Made by a program: the position numbers and the translations under genes
Notes under the pieces: generated by a model
What the model was told of the DNA's origin: nothing
The model's input: the letters and a program-made list of their open reading frames with translations, nothing else
Database searches by the model: none
NCBI GenBank assembly: GCA_030653935.1
Contig: JAURYL010000018.1
Span: 1-64,000, forward strand
Origin: Pseudomonadota bacterium
GTDB taxonomy: Bacteria > Pseudomonadota > Gammaproteobacteria > Burkholderiales > Thiobacillaceae
Reading direction: 5' to 3'
Length of the DNA stretch: 64,000 bases
Part shown: positions 1 through 7,713 of the stretch, piece by piece
How positions within the stretch are numbered: the stretch's first letter is position 1
Layout: each line of letters starts with the position of its first letter

Positions 1-154
1 GCGCCTTGAGGTCACGCTTAAAGCCGCCGAATTCGCGGGTCTCGCGGGTGAGGTTTCCGGCTTCGTCCTCGATGAGGACGGTGACGACGTGCTTCATCCG
101 ATGCACGTCGATGCCAGCAACGCGTTTGTGCAGCGTTTCCAGTTGCGATTTCAT
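1..154 (-). CDS. IS110-family transposase, N-terminal part only
   Basis: Reading leftward from the ATG at 154, the frame stays open to the window edge (51 residues). It contains the motif GIDVHRMKHVVTVL about 13 residues in. This matches the start of the DEDD (RuvC-like) catalytic domain of IS110-family transposases, where the Asp after GI is the first catalytic acid. These enzymes recombine a circular element into its target through a Holliday-junction-like intermediate. The rest of the gene lies outside the window, so completeness cannot be judged. The long noncoding stretch immediately upstream (155 to about 600) is typical of IS110 elements. Confidence 0.75.
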   Translation of the reverse strand, partial: MKSQLETLHKRVAGIDVHRMKHVVTVLIEDEAGNLTRETREFGGFKRDLKA

Positions 155-480
155 GTGCCTTCTCCCATGTTGACAGGGGGGGTGTGGAGTTGGTGGACAA
201 CCCGATCAGATGTGCCTTGCATCGGAAATCGGCGCATGCCTGTTTACCGTGCGTCCTACGCACGCAGTGCGCGGAACAATCGGGGGTGCGGACTGTTCGG
301 GCCGGGTCCGGTTAGGCGACGGGGTACAACCACCAAACGTTTTTCGACCTCACGTCCGCCAACTCCCTCTTTTTATTTATGGATCATCCCAGCACCGCTT
401 TCATGTTCGGGGGCGAGCCGGGGGATCATGGCTGGTTGGGATGAGGGAGCTGGCAGAGGTGGTGCGCTGTCCACGCCCCC
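155..480 (-). ncRNA. Candidate IS110 bridge-RNA region (noncoding leader)
   Basis: This segment lies directly upstream of the transposase start and has no convincing gene on either strand. IS110 elements of the IS621 type encode a structured bridge RNA between the left end and the transposase. Here I can see a perfect hairpin (GTGCGT at 249-254 with ACGCAC at 258-263) and other GC-rich self-complementary stretches. The assignment rests on position and family knowledge; I could not fold the RNA or locate the element end, so the limits are approximate. Confidence 0.27.
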
Positions 481-490
481 TCATCCCCGG

Positions 491-516
491 CCCTTCTCCC
501 GCCTGCGGGAGAAGGG
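491..516. repeat. Perfect 12-bp hairpin repeat
   Basis: CCCTTCTCCCGC (491-502) is followed by a 2-base loop and its exact complement (505-516). The sequence is typical of short dispersed palindromes in proteobacterial genomes. It may mark the outer boundary of the IS110 element or be an unrelated repeat next to it. Confidence 0.7.
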
Positions 517-619
517 AGTAAAGACTGCGCTGGCCTTAACTTAGCGCAATGGAGGGCTGATCCACATGGCACAAGGTCAGGCCCCGATAGCTGTTCGTTG
601 ATTATCGAAGGGGCTTACT

Positions 620-663
620 TCACTTTTACGATATTTAGCTGAAGAGCTGAATGATAAAAGTGA
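620..663. repeat. AT-rich inverted repeat
   Basis: TCACTTTTA (620-628) and TAAAAGTGA (655-663) are perfect 9-bp complements, and the intervening bases partly extend the stem through AGCT sequences. It lies in a gene-free stretch (about 540-850) between the IS110 remnant and the RES/Xre module. It could be an insertion-element end or a transcription hairpin; nothing decides between these. Confidence 0.5.
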
Positions 664-743
664 ATGCACCTAAATAAATGGGACCAAGCTCAAATATCCA
701 TCGACAACTGCGTGTTCTTTGGCGCTGCTTCCGCCCCCAGATA

Positions 744-772
744 GCCGAAGCCGGCGAGACGCCGGCGCTACA
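744..772. repeat. Half copy of the GTAGCGCCGGC palindromic repeat
   Basis: This stretch contains GCCGGCGAGACGCCGGC and ends GCGCTAC, matching one arm of the two-armed element at 10489-10546. Only one arm is present. It lies just upstream of the antitoxin promoter region. Confidence 0.55.
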
Positions 773-800
773 GGGGTGCTGAGCGCACCGTCACGTCGCC

Positions 801-833
801 GCCAATATTGGCTAGAATGCATGCCATATGGCA
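801..833. promoter_or_regulatory. Twin 12-bp palindromes, candidate antitoxin operator
   Basis: GCCAATATTGGC (801-812) and TGCCATATGGCA (822-833) are both perfect palindromes built from GCCA/TGGC half-sites. Their centres are 21 bp apart, which is two helical turns. They end 17 bp before the antitoxin ATG, where an autoregulatory operator for an Xre/DUF2384 antitoxin would be expected. Binding is inferred. Confidence 0.5.
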
Positions 834-850
834 CTAATTGGAGCATCACC

Positions 851-1285
851 ATGACCACGGCGCTTTCCATTGAGGCGATGTTGGGTGGCCGACAGGGCTT
901 ATTGGCCAGGCCGCGCACCCCCTTGCAGTGGGTCTCACTCATCCGCCAGGGCATCCCGTCGGCGGCGGTGGACTCGCTGACCGAGGTCATGAGCATTACC
1001 CAGGCCGAACTGGCCGCCGCGTTGGCGATACCTGACCGCACTCTGGCCCGCCGCAAGAAGGAAGGCCGGCTCAACAGCGAGGAAACGGCCAAGCTGGTGC
1101 GGCTGGCGCGAGTCATCGAACGGGCCGAAGAGACTTTCGAGGACATCGACGCCGCGCGGGATTGGTTGAAATCCTCGAATACCGCCTTGTCGGGGGCGAC
1201 CCCCTTGTCCTTGCTGGATACCGATATCGGCGCGGAAAGCGTGATGGATACCCTGGGCCGCATCGAGCACGGCGTATTCGCTTGA
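851..1285 (+). CDS. Xre/MbcA/ParS-type antitoxin (DUF2384)
   Basis: 144-residue protein from the ATG at 851, preceded by GGAG at a good distance; an in-frame upstream extension to 719 runs through repeat sequence and is unlikely. The central part (QAELAAALAIPDRTLARRKK) is the helix-turn-helix of the Xre-like antitoxin of RES systems, and the C-terminal half fits the DUF2384 domain (TKLVRLARVIERAEETF.. pattern, then an acidic GxEsVmDtLGRIEhG end). The protein should neutralise the RES toxin encoded 13 bases downstream and repress its own promoter, probably through the palindromes at 801-833. Confidence 0.88.
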   Translation: MTTALSIEAMLGGRQGLLARPRTPLQWVSLIRQGIPSAAVDSLTEVMSITQAELAAALAIPDRTLARRKKEGRLNSEETAKLVRLARVIERAEETFEDIDAARDWLKSSNTALSGATPLSLLDTDIGAESVMDTLGRIEHGVFA

Positions 1286-1298
1286 TGCGCCTCGACTG

Positions 1299-1763
1299 AT
1301 GTTCACCATCTGGCGCCTGGTCACCCACCGATTCGCGGAAACCGCCTTCTCCGGCGAGGGCGCCCGGCTCTATGGCGGGCGCTGGAACCGCAAAGGCATC
1401 CCGCTTGTGTATACCGCCGGCAGCCAGTCCCTGGCGATGCTGGAAATGCTGGTGCAGGACGAGCCGTTGCGGGCGAACTACATGATGATTCCGGCCACCT
1501 TGCCCGACAGCCTGGTCATCGAGCGCATCGACCCTGCCCAACTCCCCGCCGACTGGCGCGATCAGGCCGCGCGGGAACAGTTGCAGGTCCTGGGTACGGA
1601 CTGGGCCAGGCGCCGGTCGAGTGCGGTGCTTGCCGTGCCCAGCACCGTGATCCCGATGGAAACCAATTACCTGCTCAACCCCCTGCACCCCGCGTACCCG
1701 GAAATCGAAATCGGCGTACCGCAGCCCTTCATTACCGACCTGCGTCTGGTGAAACGGCCATGA
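1299..1763 (+). CDS. RES-domain toxin (NAD-degrading family)
   Basis: 154-residue RES-domain protein. Visible family signatures are YGGRWNRKG near residue 26-34 (the conserved Arg), then VYTAGSQSLAMLEMLVQ carrying the conserved Tyr and Glu, and a conserved Ser later in the fold. RES toxins such as MbcT deplete NAD+ and halt growth until the cognate antitoxin binds. The gene directly follows its antitoxin, the usual order for RES/Xre modules. Length is normal and no lesion is seen, so the module is probably functional. Confidence 0.88.
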   Translation: MFTIWRLVTHRFAETAFSGEGARLYGGRWNRKGIPLVYTAGSQSLAMLEMLVQDEPLRANYMMIPATLPDSLVIERIDPAQLPADWRDQAAREQLQVLGTDWARRRSSAVLAVPSTVIPMETNYLLNPLHPAYPEIEIGVPQPFITDLRLVKRP

Positions 1764-1851
1764 ACCAGCAACGCCCGCCCGGAAGTCGAATTCACGGGGT
1801 TAGGCTCGAATGGCACTGAGAGGCTGTGAAAAATTTCCTGCGCCCACCCTA

Positions 1852-1951
1852 CCGTCATTCCCGCGCAGGCGAGAATCCAGTTCGTAGGGCTGACTACCTT
1901 TAAAATCAATTAGATATACAACCTGGATTCCCGCCTGCGCGGGAATGACGG
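1852..1951. repeat. Inverted pair of CCGTCATTCCCGCGCAGGCG repeats
   Basis: A 29-bp unit at 1852-1880 is repeated in inverted orientation at 1923-1951 with one difference, around about 42 bp of AT-rich spacer. It belongs to the same broad class as the element at 2088-2178. It lies in a gene-free stretch (1764-2288) that otherwise holds only dispersed repeats. Confidence 0.75.
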
Positions 1952-2087
1952 TGGATATTCCCGCCGGTTTCAATTAATTCACAACCTCTGAGTTAAGCCC
2001 CGCCCGGGGCGGGAAGGTGGGACCACGGACAGGCTGGTGGGCGCGGCTTGTCTGGGTGGGAATGATCCTGGGAGCGTGGTTGGGGCG

Positions 2088-2178
2088 CATCGAAAAACCC
2101 GTCATTCCCGCGAATGCGGGAATCTAGTGTGTTGATTTCACTGGGTTCCCGCATTCGCGGGAACGACGAATTAGGGGG
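2088..2178. repeat. ~100-bp palindromic MITE-like element, copy A (right end lost)
   Basis: Two inverted arms (GTCATTCCCGCGAATGCGGG and CCCGCATTCGCGGGAACGAC) flank a TGTTGATTTCACTGGG core. It is nearly identical to the reverse complement of copy D at 63840-63940 up to the GAATTAGGGGG segment, after which this copy diverges. There is no coding capacity. Confidence 0.8.
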
Positions 2179-2239
2179 GCGCGATGTGCTCGTTGGCCGC
2201 TTCTTTCCTGCATTTGCCTGAATCCGTGTGGCGGCGGCT

Positions 2240-2262
2240 ATCGCGGGCAAGCCCGCTCCTAC
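2240..2262. repeat. Single arm of the GTAGGAGCGGGCTTGCCCGCGAT repeat
   Basis: A 23-bp REP-like unit identical to one arm of the palindrome at 20131-20188. It carries an internal GCGGGC/GCCCGC hairpin. Confidence 0.65.
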
Positions 2263-2288
2263 GGTTTGGTCAACCGTCGGACGCTGGA

Positions 2289-2666
2289 TTACGGCGTGTC
2301 GCGGGTTCGCCGGCGGAGTTCGTGATGGACCGCCAGCAACAACATGACGGGCAGCAGGAATCCCACCAGGAAGGGGGTCAGCGCGACCAGGCGTTCGAAC
2401 CAGCCCGTTTCTACCGTGACCGCGTTCCAGATCGTCCAGGTCAGCGGCAGGAGGGTGAATAACAGCGTCGGCAGCAGAAACCAGAGGCTGCTTTTGCCGC
2501 CGGCTTTCGCCAGTCGCATGGAGAAAAAGGAAATCGTGGCGACCACCAGCGCGGATACGGCGCCCCAGGCCATGCCGAAGAAGCCGGCGATCATGCCGGC
2601 GATCTGAAACAAGAGCAGGAGGGCAATCGTCAGGGCGACGAGTTGTTTGAGTGTTTTATCGGTCAT
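2289..2666 (-). CDS. Small four-helix membrane protein, unknown function
   Basis: 125-residue, strongly hydrophobic protein with four likely membrane spans at about residues 7-28, 32-50, 62-82 and 93-112, and a basic C-terminal tail (HHELRRRTRDTP). No catalytic motif is recognised and I cannot name a family. It stands alone on the minus strand, flanked by repeat-rich noncoding DNA on both sides. The reading frame is intact and the composition typical of a genuine inner-membrane protein. Confidence 0.65.
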   Translation of the reverse strand: MTDKTLKQLVALTIALLLLFQIAGMIAGFFGMAWGAVSALVVATISFFSMRLAKAGGKSSLWFLLPTLLFTLLPLTWTIWNAVTVETGWFERLVALTPFLVGFLLPVMLLLAVHHELRRRTRDTP

Positions 2667-2757
2667 CTGAAACTCCGGATTTCAGGGAAGGGGATGGTCG
2701 CGGCGAAAAGGCCACCAGCTTGCCAGGGCGGCGCCGATTACCAGGCGTGTTATTTAA

Positions 2758-2786
2758 GTAGGGGCGGGTTTGAAGCCCGCCCCTAC
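2758..2786. repeat. Perfect 11-bp hairpin (GTAGGGGCGGG)
   Basis: GTAGGGGCGGG (2758-2768) pairs with CCCGCCCCTAC (2776-2786) around a 7-base loop. It starts with the GTAG signature shared by several other palindromes in the window. It lies in the gap between two minus-strand genes (2667-2881). Confidence 0.7.
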
Positions 2787-2881
2787 GGCTACGCGTTACC
2801 TACTACGATTCACATAGAGCCATTAATATCAACGGGTTGCGGGTTTTTGTCCTACGAATTGTTTTCGGATACGGTATTCCC

Positions 2882-3412
2882 TCAACGTACTTCCAGCCGG
2901 AAATCCGCACCCAGTGCCGCGCGCATCTCCTCAAGCGTGAGATGCCGCATGAAGGGATAGACGCCGGGCATGTTCTGGTTGCTCATACAGGTGAGCAGAC
3001 GGGCTCCGGGCTGTGTTTCGGAATGCAGCCAGAACAGGGTCTTGTAATAGATGTGGCTGGGTCGATCATCGTCGAACAGGCCGACCCGCATCGGCGCGAA
3101 AACGGGGGGTGCCGCTACCGTATCGGCGATGCCGCCGATGCTGTGGCCGATCCGGGTTATCCGGAACACATCCGGCCGCACGGTCTGCGGCGAGTCGCTG
3201 ACGGTGTCGATCTCGAAAACACAGAACGGGTCGTATTCCCTCACACCGTTGCGGGCGACGGGATGGCCGTATTGCAGGCGAACGCTGGCGGATTCCGCTG
3301 GAATGGCCAGCGCCGCGAGTAGAACCAGACGGCCACGCTCGGGTGGAGCGGAAGCGCCTGGCTGGCCAGCACAGGCGGCGAGGAAGAGCAGGGCGAGGAG
3401 GGCGAGTCGCAT
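2882..3412 (-). CDS. Putative lipoprotein, unknown function
   Basis: 176 residues from the ATG at 3412, which has GGGAG six bases upstream; longer in-frame extensions run through hslR on the other strand and are rejected. The N-terminus is a lipoprotein signal (MRLALLALLFLAACAG, with lipobox Cys at residue 14). The mature part contains the pattern DPFCVFEIDTVSD and resembles small outer-membrane-associated proteins of unknown role. It is divergent from hslR, with 51 bp between the starts. Confidence 0.7.
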   Translation of the reverse strand: MRLALLALLFLAACAGQPGASAPPERGRLVLLAALAIPAESASVRLQYGHPVARNGVREYDPFCVFEIDTVSDSPQTVRPDVFRITRIGHSIGGIADTVAAPPVFAPMRVGLFDDDRPSHIYYKTLFWLHSETQPGARLLTCMSNQNMPGVYPFMRHLTLEEMRAALGADFRLEVR

Positions 3413-3463
3413 GTGTATCTCCCATGCGGTGGTGGGACGGGATTTACTGGGTATCATCGTCCC

Positions 3464-3877
3464 ATGTCGAGAAAAACCCCAACCGAAGTTTCGGACCTCC
3501 CGCGCGTGCGCCTGGACAAGTGGCTCTGGGCGGCGCGTTTCTACAAGACGCGCGCCCTCGCCCATGAGGCGATAGAGAACGGTCGCGCGCGCCTGGAGGG
3601 CGAGCGGGTGAAGCCGGGCCGGGAAGTCCGGGTGGGCGATGTGCTTACCCTGCGGCTCAATGATCTGGAATGGGTGGTGACGGTACGGCAGTTGTCGGAA
3701 CGGCGTGGCCCGGCCAGCGAGGCGCGGCTGCTCTATGCCGAGAGCGAGGACAGTCAGGCTGCCCGCCTGGCCGCCATCGAACAGCGGCGCTTGATGGTGG
3801 AGCCCGGTGGCGACATTCGTGGTCGTCCGAGCAAGAAGAACATGCGACTGATCCACCGGTTTACCGATTCAAACTGA
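3464..3877 (+). CDS. hslR: Ribosome-associated heat-shock protein Hsp15
   Basis: 137 residues with an N-terminal S4 RNA-binding domain (VRLDKWLWAARFYKTRALAH, about residues 15-34) and a basic C-terminal tail (GRPSKKNMRLIHRF). This matches Hsp15, which binds free 50S subunits carrying a stalled nascent chain and helps recycle them during heat shock. The ATG at 3464 gives the normal family length (E. coli 133). The FAD oxidoreductase gene begins 19 bases downstream, so the two may be co-transcribed. Confidence 0.88.
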   Translation: MSRKTPTEVSDLPRVRLDKWLWAARFYKTRALAHEAIENGRARLEGERVKPGREVRVGDVLTLRLNDLEWVVTVRQLSERRGPASEARLLYAESEDSQAARLAAIEQRRLMVEPGGDIRGRPSKKNMRLIHRFTDSN

Positions 3878-3896
3878 ATTCATTCAGGAAGCGTAG

Positions 3897-5099
3897 ATGG
3901 AACATTTTGATTGCATCGTGATCGGCGGCGGCGTCAGCGGCCTGGTGAGCGCATCGCGCCTGGCCGCCGGCGGTTGCTCCGTGCGGGTTCTGGAAGCGGA
4001 GGATCGTCTCGGGGGCTGTATTCGCTCCTGGCGGCCACGGGAAGATTTCTGGCTGGAACTGGGCGCGCATACCGCCTACAACTCCTACGCGCCTTTGCTG
4101 GAGGCGCTGGATGAGCGCGGCCGGCTGGAGGATCTGCTGCCGCGCGAGAAGGTCGGTTACCGCTTCGTCGAGGCCGATGGCAGCCTGAAGTCGCCACTGG
4201 CCAGACTGAATTTCCTGGAAGCGGCCATGCACCTGCCATTTGGGCTGCTCAGGGCGAAATCCGATCAGAGCGTCATGAACTGGTTCTCCGGCCTGCTCGG
4301 GCGTGGCAACTACCGCCGTCTTCTGGCGCCCGCCTTCGCCGCCGTGCTGTCGCAGCCGGCCGATGATTTTCCGGCGACCTGGCTGTTCCGCAAGAAGCCC
4401 CGAATGCAGCGAGCACCGCGCAAGTACACCTTCACGGGGGGCTTGCAGGGCCTGCTGGAGGCGCTGGCGGCCGACGCGCCTTATTCGCTGCGAACCGGCG
4501 CTCTGGTTGGGGCGATCAGCGCCTCGGGCAACGGTTTTCGCGTCGAGACCGGTGACACCGCGCTGACCTGCTCGCAACTGGTTCTGGCCGTGCCGGTGGA
4601 TGTGGCGGCCCGTCTGCTGGCCGAGCTTTATCCCGAGGTGGCGCGGCGCCTGGCGAGCTTCCCCATGTCCGAGAGCGAAGCCATGGGCGTGGTATTGCCC
4701 GCCGACAAGACCGCGCTGCCGCCCCTGGCCGGGCTGATTGGCGCCGACGATAGTTTCTGGTCGGTGGTGACGCGCGACCCGGTGCCGCACCAGAGCCTGC
4801 GCGGCTATACCTTCCATTTCCGGCCCGGCGTGCTGGATCGCGTTGGCAAACTGGCCCGCATCGCGCAGGTCCTGGGCACCTCGCCGGACGCTTTCCTGCA
4901 TGTCGAGGAGGCCCTCAATCGCTTGCCGGCGCCCACCGTCGAGCATGTCGCCCTGGCCGGCGAAGTCCTGGCCCTGCTGGCGCCGGAGCCATTGGCGCTG
5001 GTGGGTAATTATCTTAATGGCCTGGCCATCGGGGATTGCGCGGAACGCGCGGTGATCGAGTCGGCGCGGCTGCTGAAAATGAAAGGGATGACCCCATGA
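3897..5099 (+). CDS. FAD-dependent oxidoreductase, protoporphyrinogen-oxidase-like
   Basis: 400 residues. The Rossmann FAD-binding motif IVIGGGVSGLVSASRLAAGG is at residues 7-26, followed by VRVLEAEDRLGGCIRS, as in HemY/HemG-like and amine-oxidase flavoproteins. The C-terminal LVGNYLNGLAIGDC motif is the second FAD-contact segment typical of proto/coproporphyrinogen oxidases. It may oxidise a tetrapyrrole or another substrate; neighbours give no heme context, so the substrate is uncertain. The start has AGGAAG upstream. It overlaps the next gene by four bases (ATGA). Confidence 0.75.
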   Translation: MEHFDCIVIGGGVSGLVSASRLAAGGCSVRVLEAEDRLGGCIRSWRPREDFWLELGAHTAYNSYAPLLEALDERGRLEDLLPREKVGYRFVEADGSLKSPLARLNFLEAAMHLPFGLLRAKSDQSVMNWFSGLLGRGNYRRLLAPAFAAVLSQPADDFPATWLFRKKPRMQRAPRKYTFTGGLQGLLEALAADAPYSLRTGALVGAISASGNGFRVETGDTALTCSQLVLAVPVDVAARLLAELYPEVARRLASFPMSESEAMGVVLPADKTALPPLAGLIGADDSFWSVVTRDPVPHQSLRGYTFHFRPGVLDRVGKLARIAQVLGTSPDAFLHVEEALNRLPAPTVEHVALAGEVLALLAPEPLALVGNYLNGLAIGDCAERAVIESARLLKMKGMTP

Positions 5100-5647
5100 A
5101 AACCGTACTGATTCCTTTGGCGCCCGGTTTCGAGGACCTCGAAGCCGTCACCCTGATCGACCTGCTCCGCCGCGCCGGCATCGAAGTCGTGACCGCCGGA
5201 CTCCATGCCGGGTTGATCCAGGGCGCGCGCGGGGTTCGGGTGCAGCCGGACGCTTTGCTGGACGAGGTCATGGCGCGCGATTTCGACATGATCGCGCTGC
5301 CCGGCGGCATGCCCGGCGCCGAGCACTTGAAGAACGACGCGCGGGTGCAGGCTGTGCTGCGCCGTCTCGGTGGCGCCGGCAAATACACCGCCGCCATCTG
5401 CGCCGCGCCCATTGCCCTGGCGGCGGCCGGGCTTCTGGAAGGGCGCCGCGCCACCAGTTACCCGGGCTTCATCGAGAAACTGGGCCTGGCGAATACCACC
5501 TGTGTGGAGGATGCGGTGGTGGTGGACGGCAAGGTCGCCACATCGCGCGGCCCGGGCACGGCGATGGATTTCGCGCTGACCTTGATCGAGCTATTGCTCG
5601 GCCGCGACCAGCGCGATCAGGTGGAGGCGGGGCTGGTTAGGGCCTGA
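5096..5647 (+). CDS. DJ-1/PfpI family protein (YajL-like)
   Basis: 183 residues, the size of YajL/DJ-1. The nucleophile-elbow Cys lies in AAICAAP (about Cys102) and the conserved Glu in PGFEDLEAV near residue 15; LPGGMPGAEHL is also typical. DJ-1 proteins are linked to oxidative-stress protection and to glyoxalase or deglycase activity on methylglyoxal adducts; which applies here is unknown. Translation is probably coupled to the upstream flavoprotein (ATGA overlap). A repeat element starts 15 bp after the stop. Confidence 0.85.
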   Translation: MKTVLIPLAPGFEDLEAVTLIDLLRRAGIEVVTAGLHAGLIQGARGVRVQPDALLDEVMARDFDMIALPGGMPGAEHLKNDARVQAVLRRLGGAGKYTAAICAAPIALAAAGLLEGRRATSYPGFIEKLGLANTTCVEDAVVVDGKVATSRGPGTAMDFALTLIELLLGRDQRDQVEAGLVRA

Positions 5648-5661
5648 GCAAGCTCAGGTGG

Positions 5662-5761
5662 CCTCGAAAAACCCGTCATTCCCGCGAATGCGGGAATCCA
5701 GCGTGTTGATTCCACTGGGTTCCCGCATTCTCGGGAACGATGCATCAGGCGTTATTCGAGG
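5662..5761. repeat. ~100-bp palindromic MITE-like element, copy B
   Basis: The element begins CCTCGAAAAACCCGTCATTC and ends TTATTCGAGG, so CCTCGA/TCGAGG form its terminal inverted repeats. Internal arms pair as in copies A, C and D. It fills the space between two convergent genes and ends 6 bp before the dctM stop, so it could act as a bidirectional terminator-like structure. Confidence 0.85.
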
Positions 5762-5767
5762 GGCCCC

Positions 5768-7099
5768 TCAATCGAACGCCTGCACCGGTGAAACCATTAC
5801 CGCCGGATTGGGCGGGTAGAGGATGTCGACCAGGAACATGCTGATGCCGGGCACGTAGGTGATCAGGCCAAGATAAAGCAGCATGATGCCGACGAAGGGG
5901 AGGGCGGCCTTGGAGACCGCCGTGAGCCCGAGCTTCGAGAGGTGGCTGGCGACATAGAGATTGAGACCCACCGGTGGCGTGATCATGCCGATTTCCATGT
6001 TGATGGTCATGATGATGCCGAGGTGGATCGGGTCGATGCCGAGCGCGATGGCGATGGGCAGGAACAACGGCGCCAGGATCAGGATGATGGAACTGGGTTC
6101 CATGAACTGCCCGGCGAGCAGCAGCACCAGATTGACCACCAGCAGGAATTGCCAGGATTGCAGGTTCTGCTCCACCACCCACTGTGACAGTTGCTGCGGG
6201 ATCTGCTCGGAGGTGAGCAGGAAGTTGAACAGGATGGCGTTGGTGATGATGTAGAGCAGCATCGACGAGGTGTTGGCGGCGTGCAGCAGCACCATGGGCA
6301 CTTCGCGGAACTTCAGGGTGCGGTAGATGAAGGTGGCGCAGATGAAGGCGTAGACCGCCGATACCGCGGCCGCCTCGGTGGGGGTGAAGATGCCGCCGTA
6401 GATGCCGCCCATGACGATGACCACCAGCATCAGGCCCCAGAAGGCGTCGAGGAAGGATTTCCACATTTCGCCGAAGGACGCGCGCGGGATGGTGGGGAAG
6501 TTGTGTTTCTTCGAGTAGAGGAAGGTGACGCCCATCAGCAACAGGGCGAGCAGGATGCCCGGGACGATGCCGGCGACGAACAGCTTGCCGGCGGATTCCG
6601 AGGTCGCCACGGCATAGATGATCAGCACGATGGAGGGCGGAATGAGGATGCCCAGGCTGCCGGAGCAGGCGATGACGCCGGTTGCGAAGGGTTTCGGATA
6701 GCCTTGCTGCACCATCGCCGGCAGCATCAGCGAGCCGATCGCCATCACCGTCGCCGGGCTGGAGCCGGAGAGGGTGGCAAAGAAGGCGCAGGCGACGATG
6801 GAGGCCATGGCGAGGCCGCCGGGCATCCAGCCGACCAGGTTGATGGCGAACTTGATGATGCGCTTGGCAACGCCGCCATCGGTCAGGAAGGTGCCGGCCA
6901 GGACGAAGAACGGCACCGCCATGATGGCGAAGCTCTCCAGGCCGGTGAACAGGCGCTGCGAGATGATGTTCACCGTCATCATGTCGAACGAGGAGAAGAA
7001 CAGCATGAACACCAGCACGGTCATGCCCAGGGCGATGGAGATGGGCGTGCCGGTGATGAGCATGAGGGCGAGGATGCCCATGATGAGCGCGGCGGTCAT
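5768..7099 (-). CDS. dctM: TRAP transporter large permease, DctM type
   Basis: 443 residues, almost entirely hydrophobic with about 11-12 membrane spans. It contains the DctM signature stretches GSSPATVMAIGSLMLPAM and CSGSLGILIPPSIVLIIYA. It forms the ion-coupled transport channel of a tripartite ATP-independent periplasmic transporter that imports organic acids captured by the periplasmic protein. The start overlaps the stop of the small permease gene (ATGA), matching the P-Q-M order of a classical dct operon. Its 3' end abuts repeat copy B. Confidence 0.92.
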   Translation of the reverse strand: MTAALIMGILALMLITGTPISIALGMTVLVFMLFFSSFDMMTVNIISQRLFTGLESFAIMAVPFFVLAGTFLTDGGVAKRIIKFAINLVGWMPGGLAMASIVACAFFATLSGSSPATVMAIGSLMLPAMVQQGYPKPFATGVIACSGSLGILIPPSIVLIIYAVATSESAGKLFVAGIVPGILLALLLMGVTFLYSKKHNFPTIPRASFGEMWKSFLDAFWGLMLVVIVMGGIYGGIFTPTEAAAVSAVYAFICATFIYRTLKFREVPMVLLHAANTSSMLLYIITNAILFNFLLTSEQIPQQLSQWVVEQNLQSWQFLLVVNLVLLLAGQFMEPSSIILILAPLFLPIAIALGIDPIHLGIIMTINMEIGMITPPVGLNLYVASHLSKLGLTAVSKAALPFVGIMLLYLGLITYVPGISMFLVDILYPPNPAVMVSPVQAFD

Positions 7100-7638
7100 T
7101 TCGCGTCCTCCTTCACGGCGCTTTCATGCAGGGCGCCTTCTCGCAGGTCGGCAACCGGGCCGGCCGAAACGGTCTGGCCACCGCGCAGGAATGTCGTCAG
7201 GGACTGGATGAAGCGGTAACACATCAACCCGGAACCGAGGGGAATCGCCAGGTAGATGATCCACATCGGCCATTCCAGATCGGGCGAGACCTGGCCGGTA
7301 CCGTGGATGAAAATCACCCAGCGGGCACCGAAGAAGGCGATGACGCCGGTGAAGGTGATGCCCAGAATCAGGCCGGTGGTAACCAGGAAGCGGCGTTTCG
7401 CGCCCTCCAGCTTGTTCACCACATAGTCGACGCCAACATGGATGCCGGTACGCACGCCATAGGCGGCGCCGAACTTGGCCATCCAGATGAACAGGTAAAT
7501 GGTGAGTTCCGTGGCCCAGGTAAAGCCGGTGCCCATCAGGTAGCGCATGGCTACCGAAATGAAGGTGACCAGGGTCGCGGCGGCCATGAAGGAGAGGATG
7601 ATCCACTCCTCAAGGCGGTCCAGGATGCGGTGAAACAT
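7096..7638 (-). CDS. dctQ: TRAP transporter small permease, DctQ type
   Basis: 180 residues with four predicted membrane helices. The first-helix region (LDRLEEWIILSFMAAATLVTF) and the YLMGTGFTWATELTIYLFIW stretch match DctQ family proteins. It pairs with the large permease encoded immediately downstream and stabilises the membrane complex. It sits 75 bp after the substrate-binding protein gene on the same strand. Confidence 0.9.
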   Translation of the reverse strand: MFHRILDRLEEWIILSFMAAATLVTFISVAMRYLMGTGFTWATELTIYLFIWMAKFGAAYGVRTGIHVGVDYVVNKLEGAKRRFLVTTGLILGITFTGVIAFFGARWVIFIHGTGQVSPDLEWPMWIIYLAIPLGSGLMCYRFIQSLTTFLRGGQTVSAGPVADLREGALHESAVKEDAK

Positions 7639-7713
7639 GCTCTTTCCCCCGCGTGGTGGGAACTGTGCCCCCGGTGTTCAACCGGGGATGGATGATGGAA
7701 GGCTGACGTTAGC

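Noticed and set aside
1852-2178. A possible CRISPR array from repeated GTCATTCCCGCG units
   Set aside because: The units alternate in orientation, spacing is irregular, the spacers are themselves repeated elsewhere, and no cas genes are present.
3861-4946. A 361-residue minus-strand frame opposite the FAD oxidoreductase
   Set aside because: It is Gln/Arg/His-rich with no domain, and the flavoprotein on the other strand has both FAD motifs.
6191-7219. A 342-residue open frame on the plus strand, opposite dctM and dctQ
   Set aside because: It is extremely rich in Asp, Glu, Gly and His with no fold signature, as expected for the antisense of GC-rich membrane-protein genes. Both TRAP permease genes beneath it are clear.
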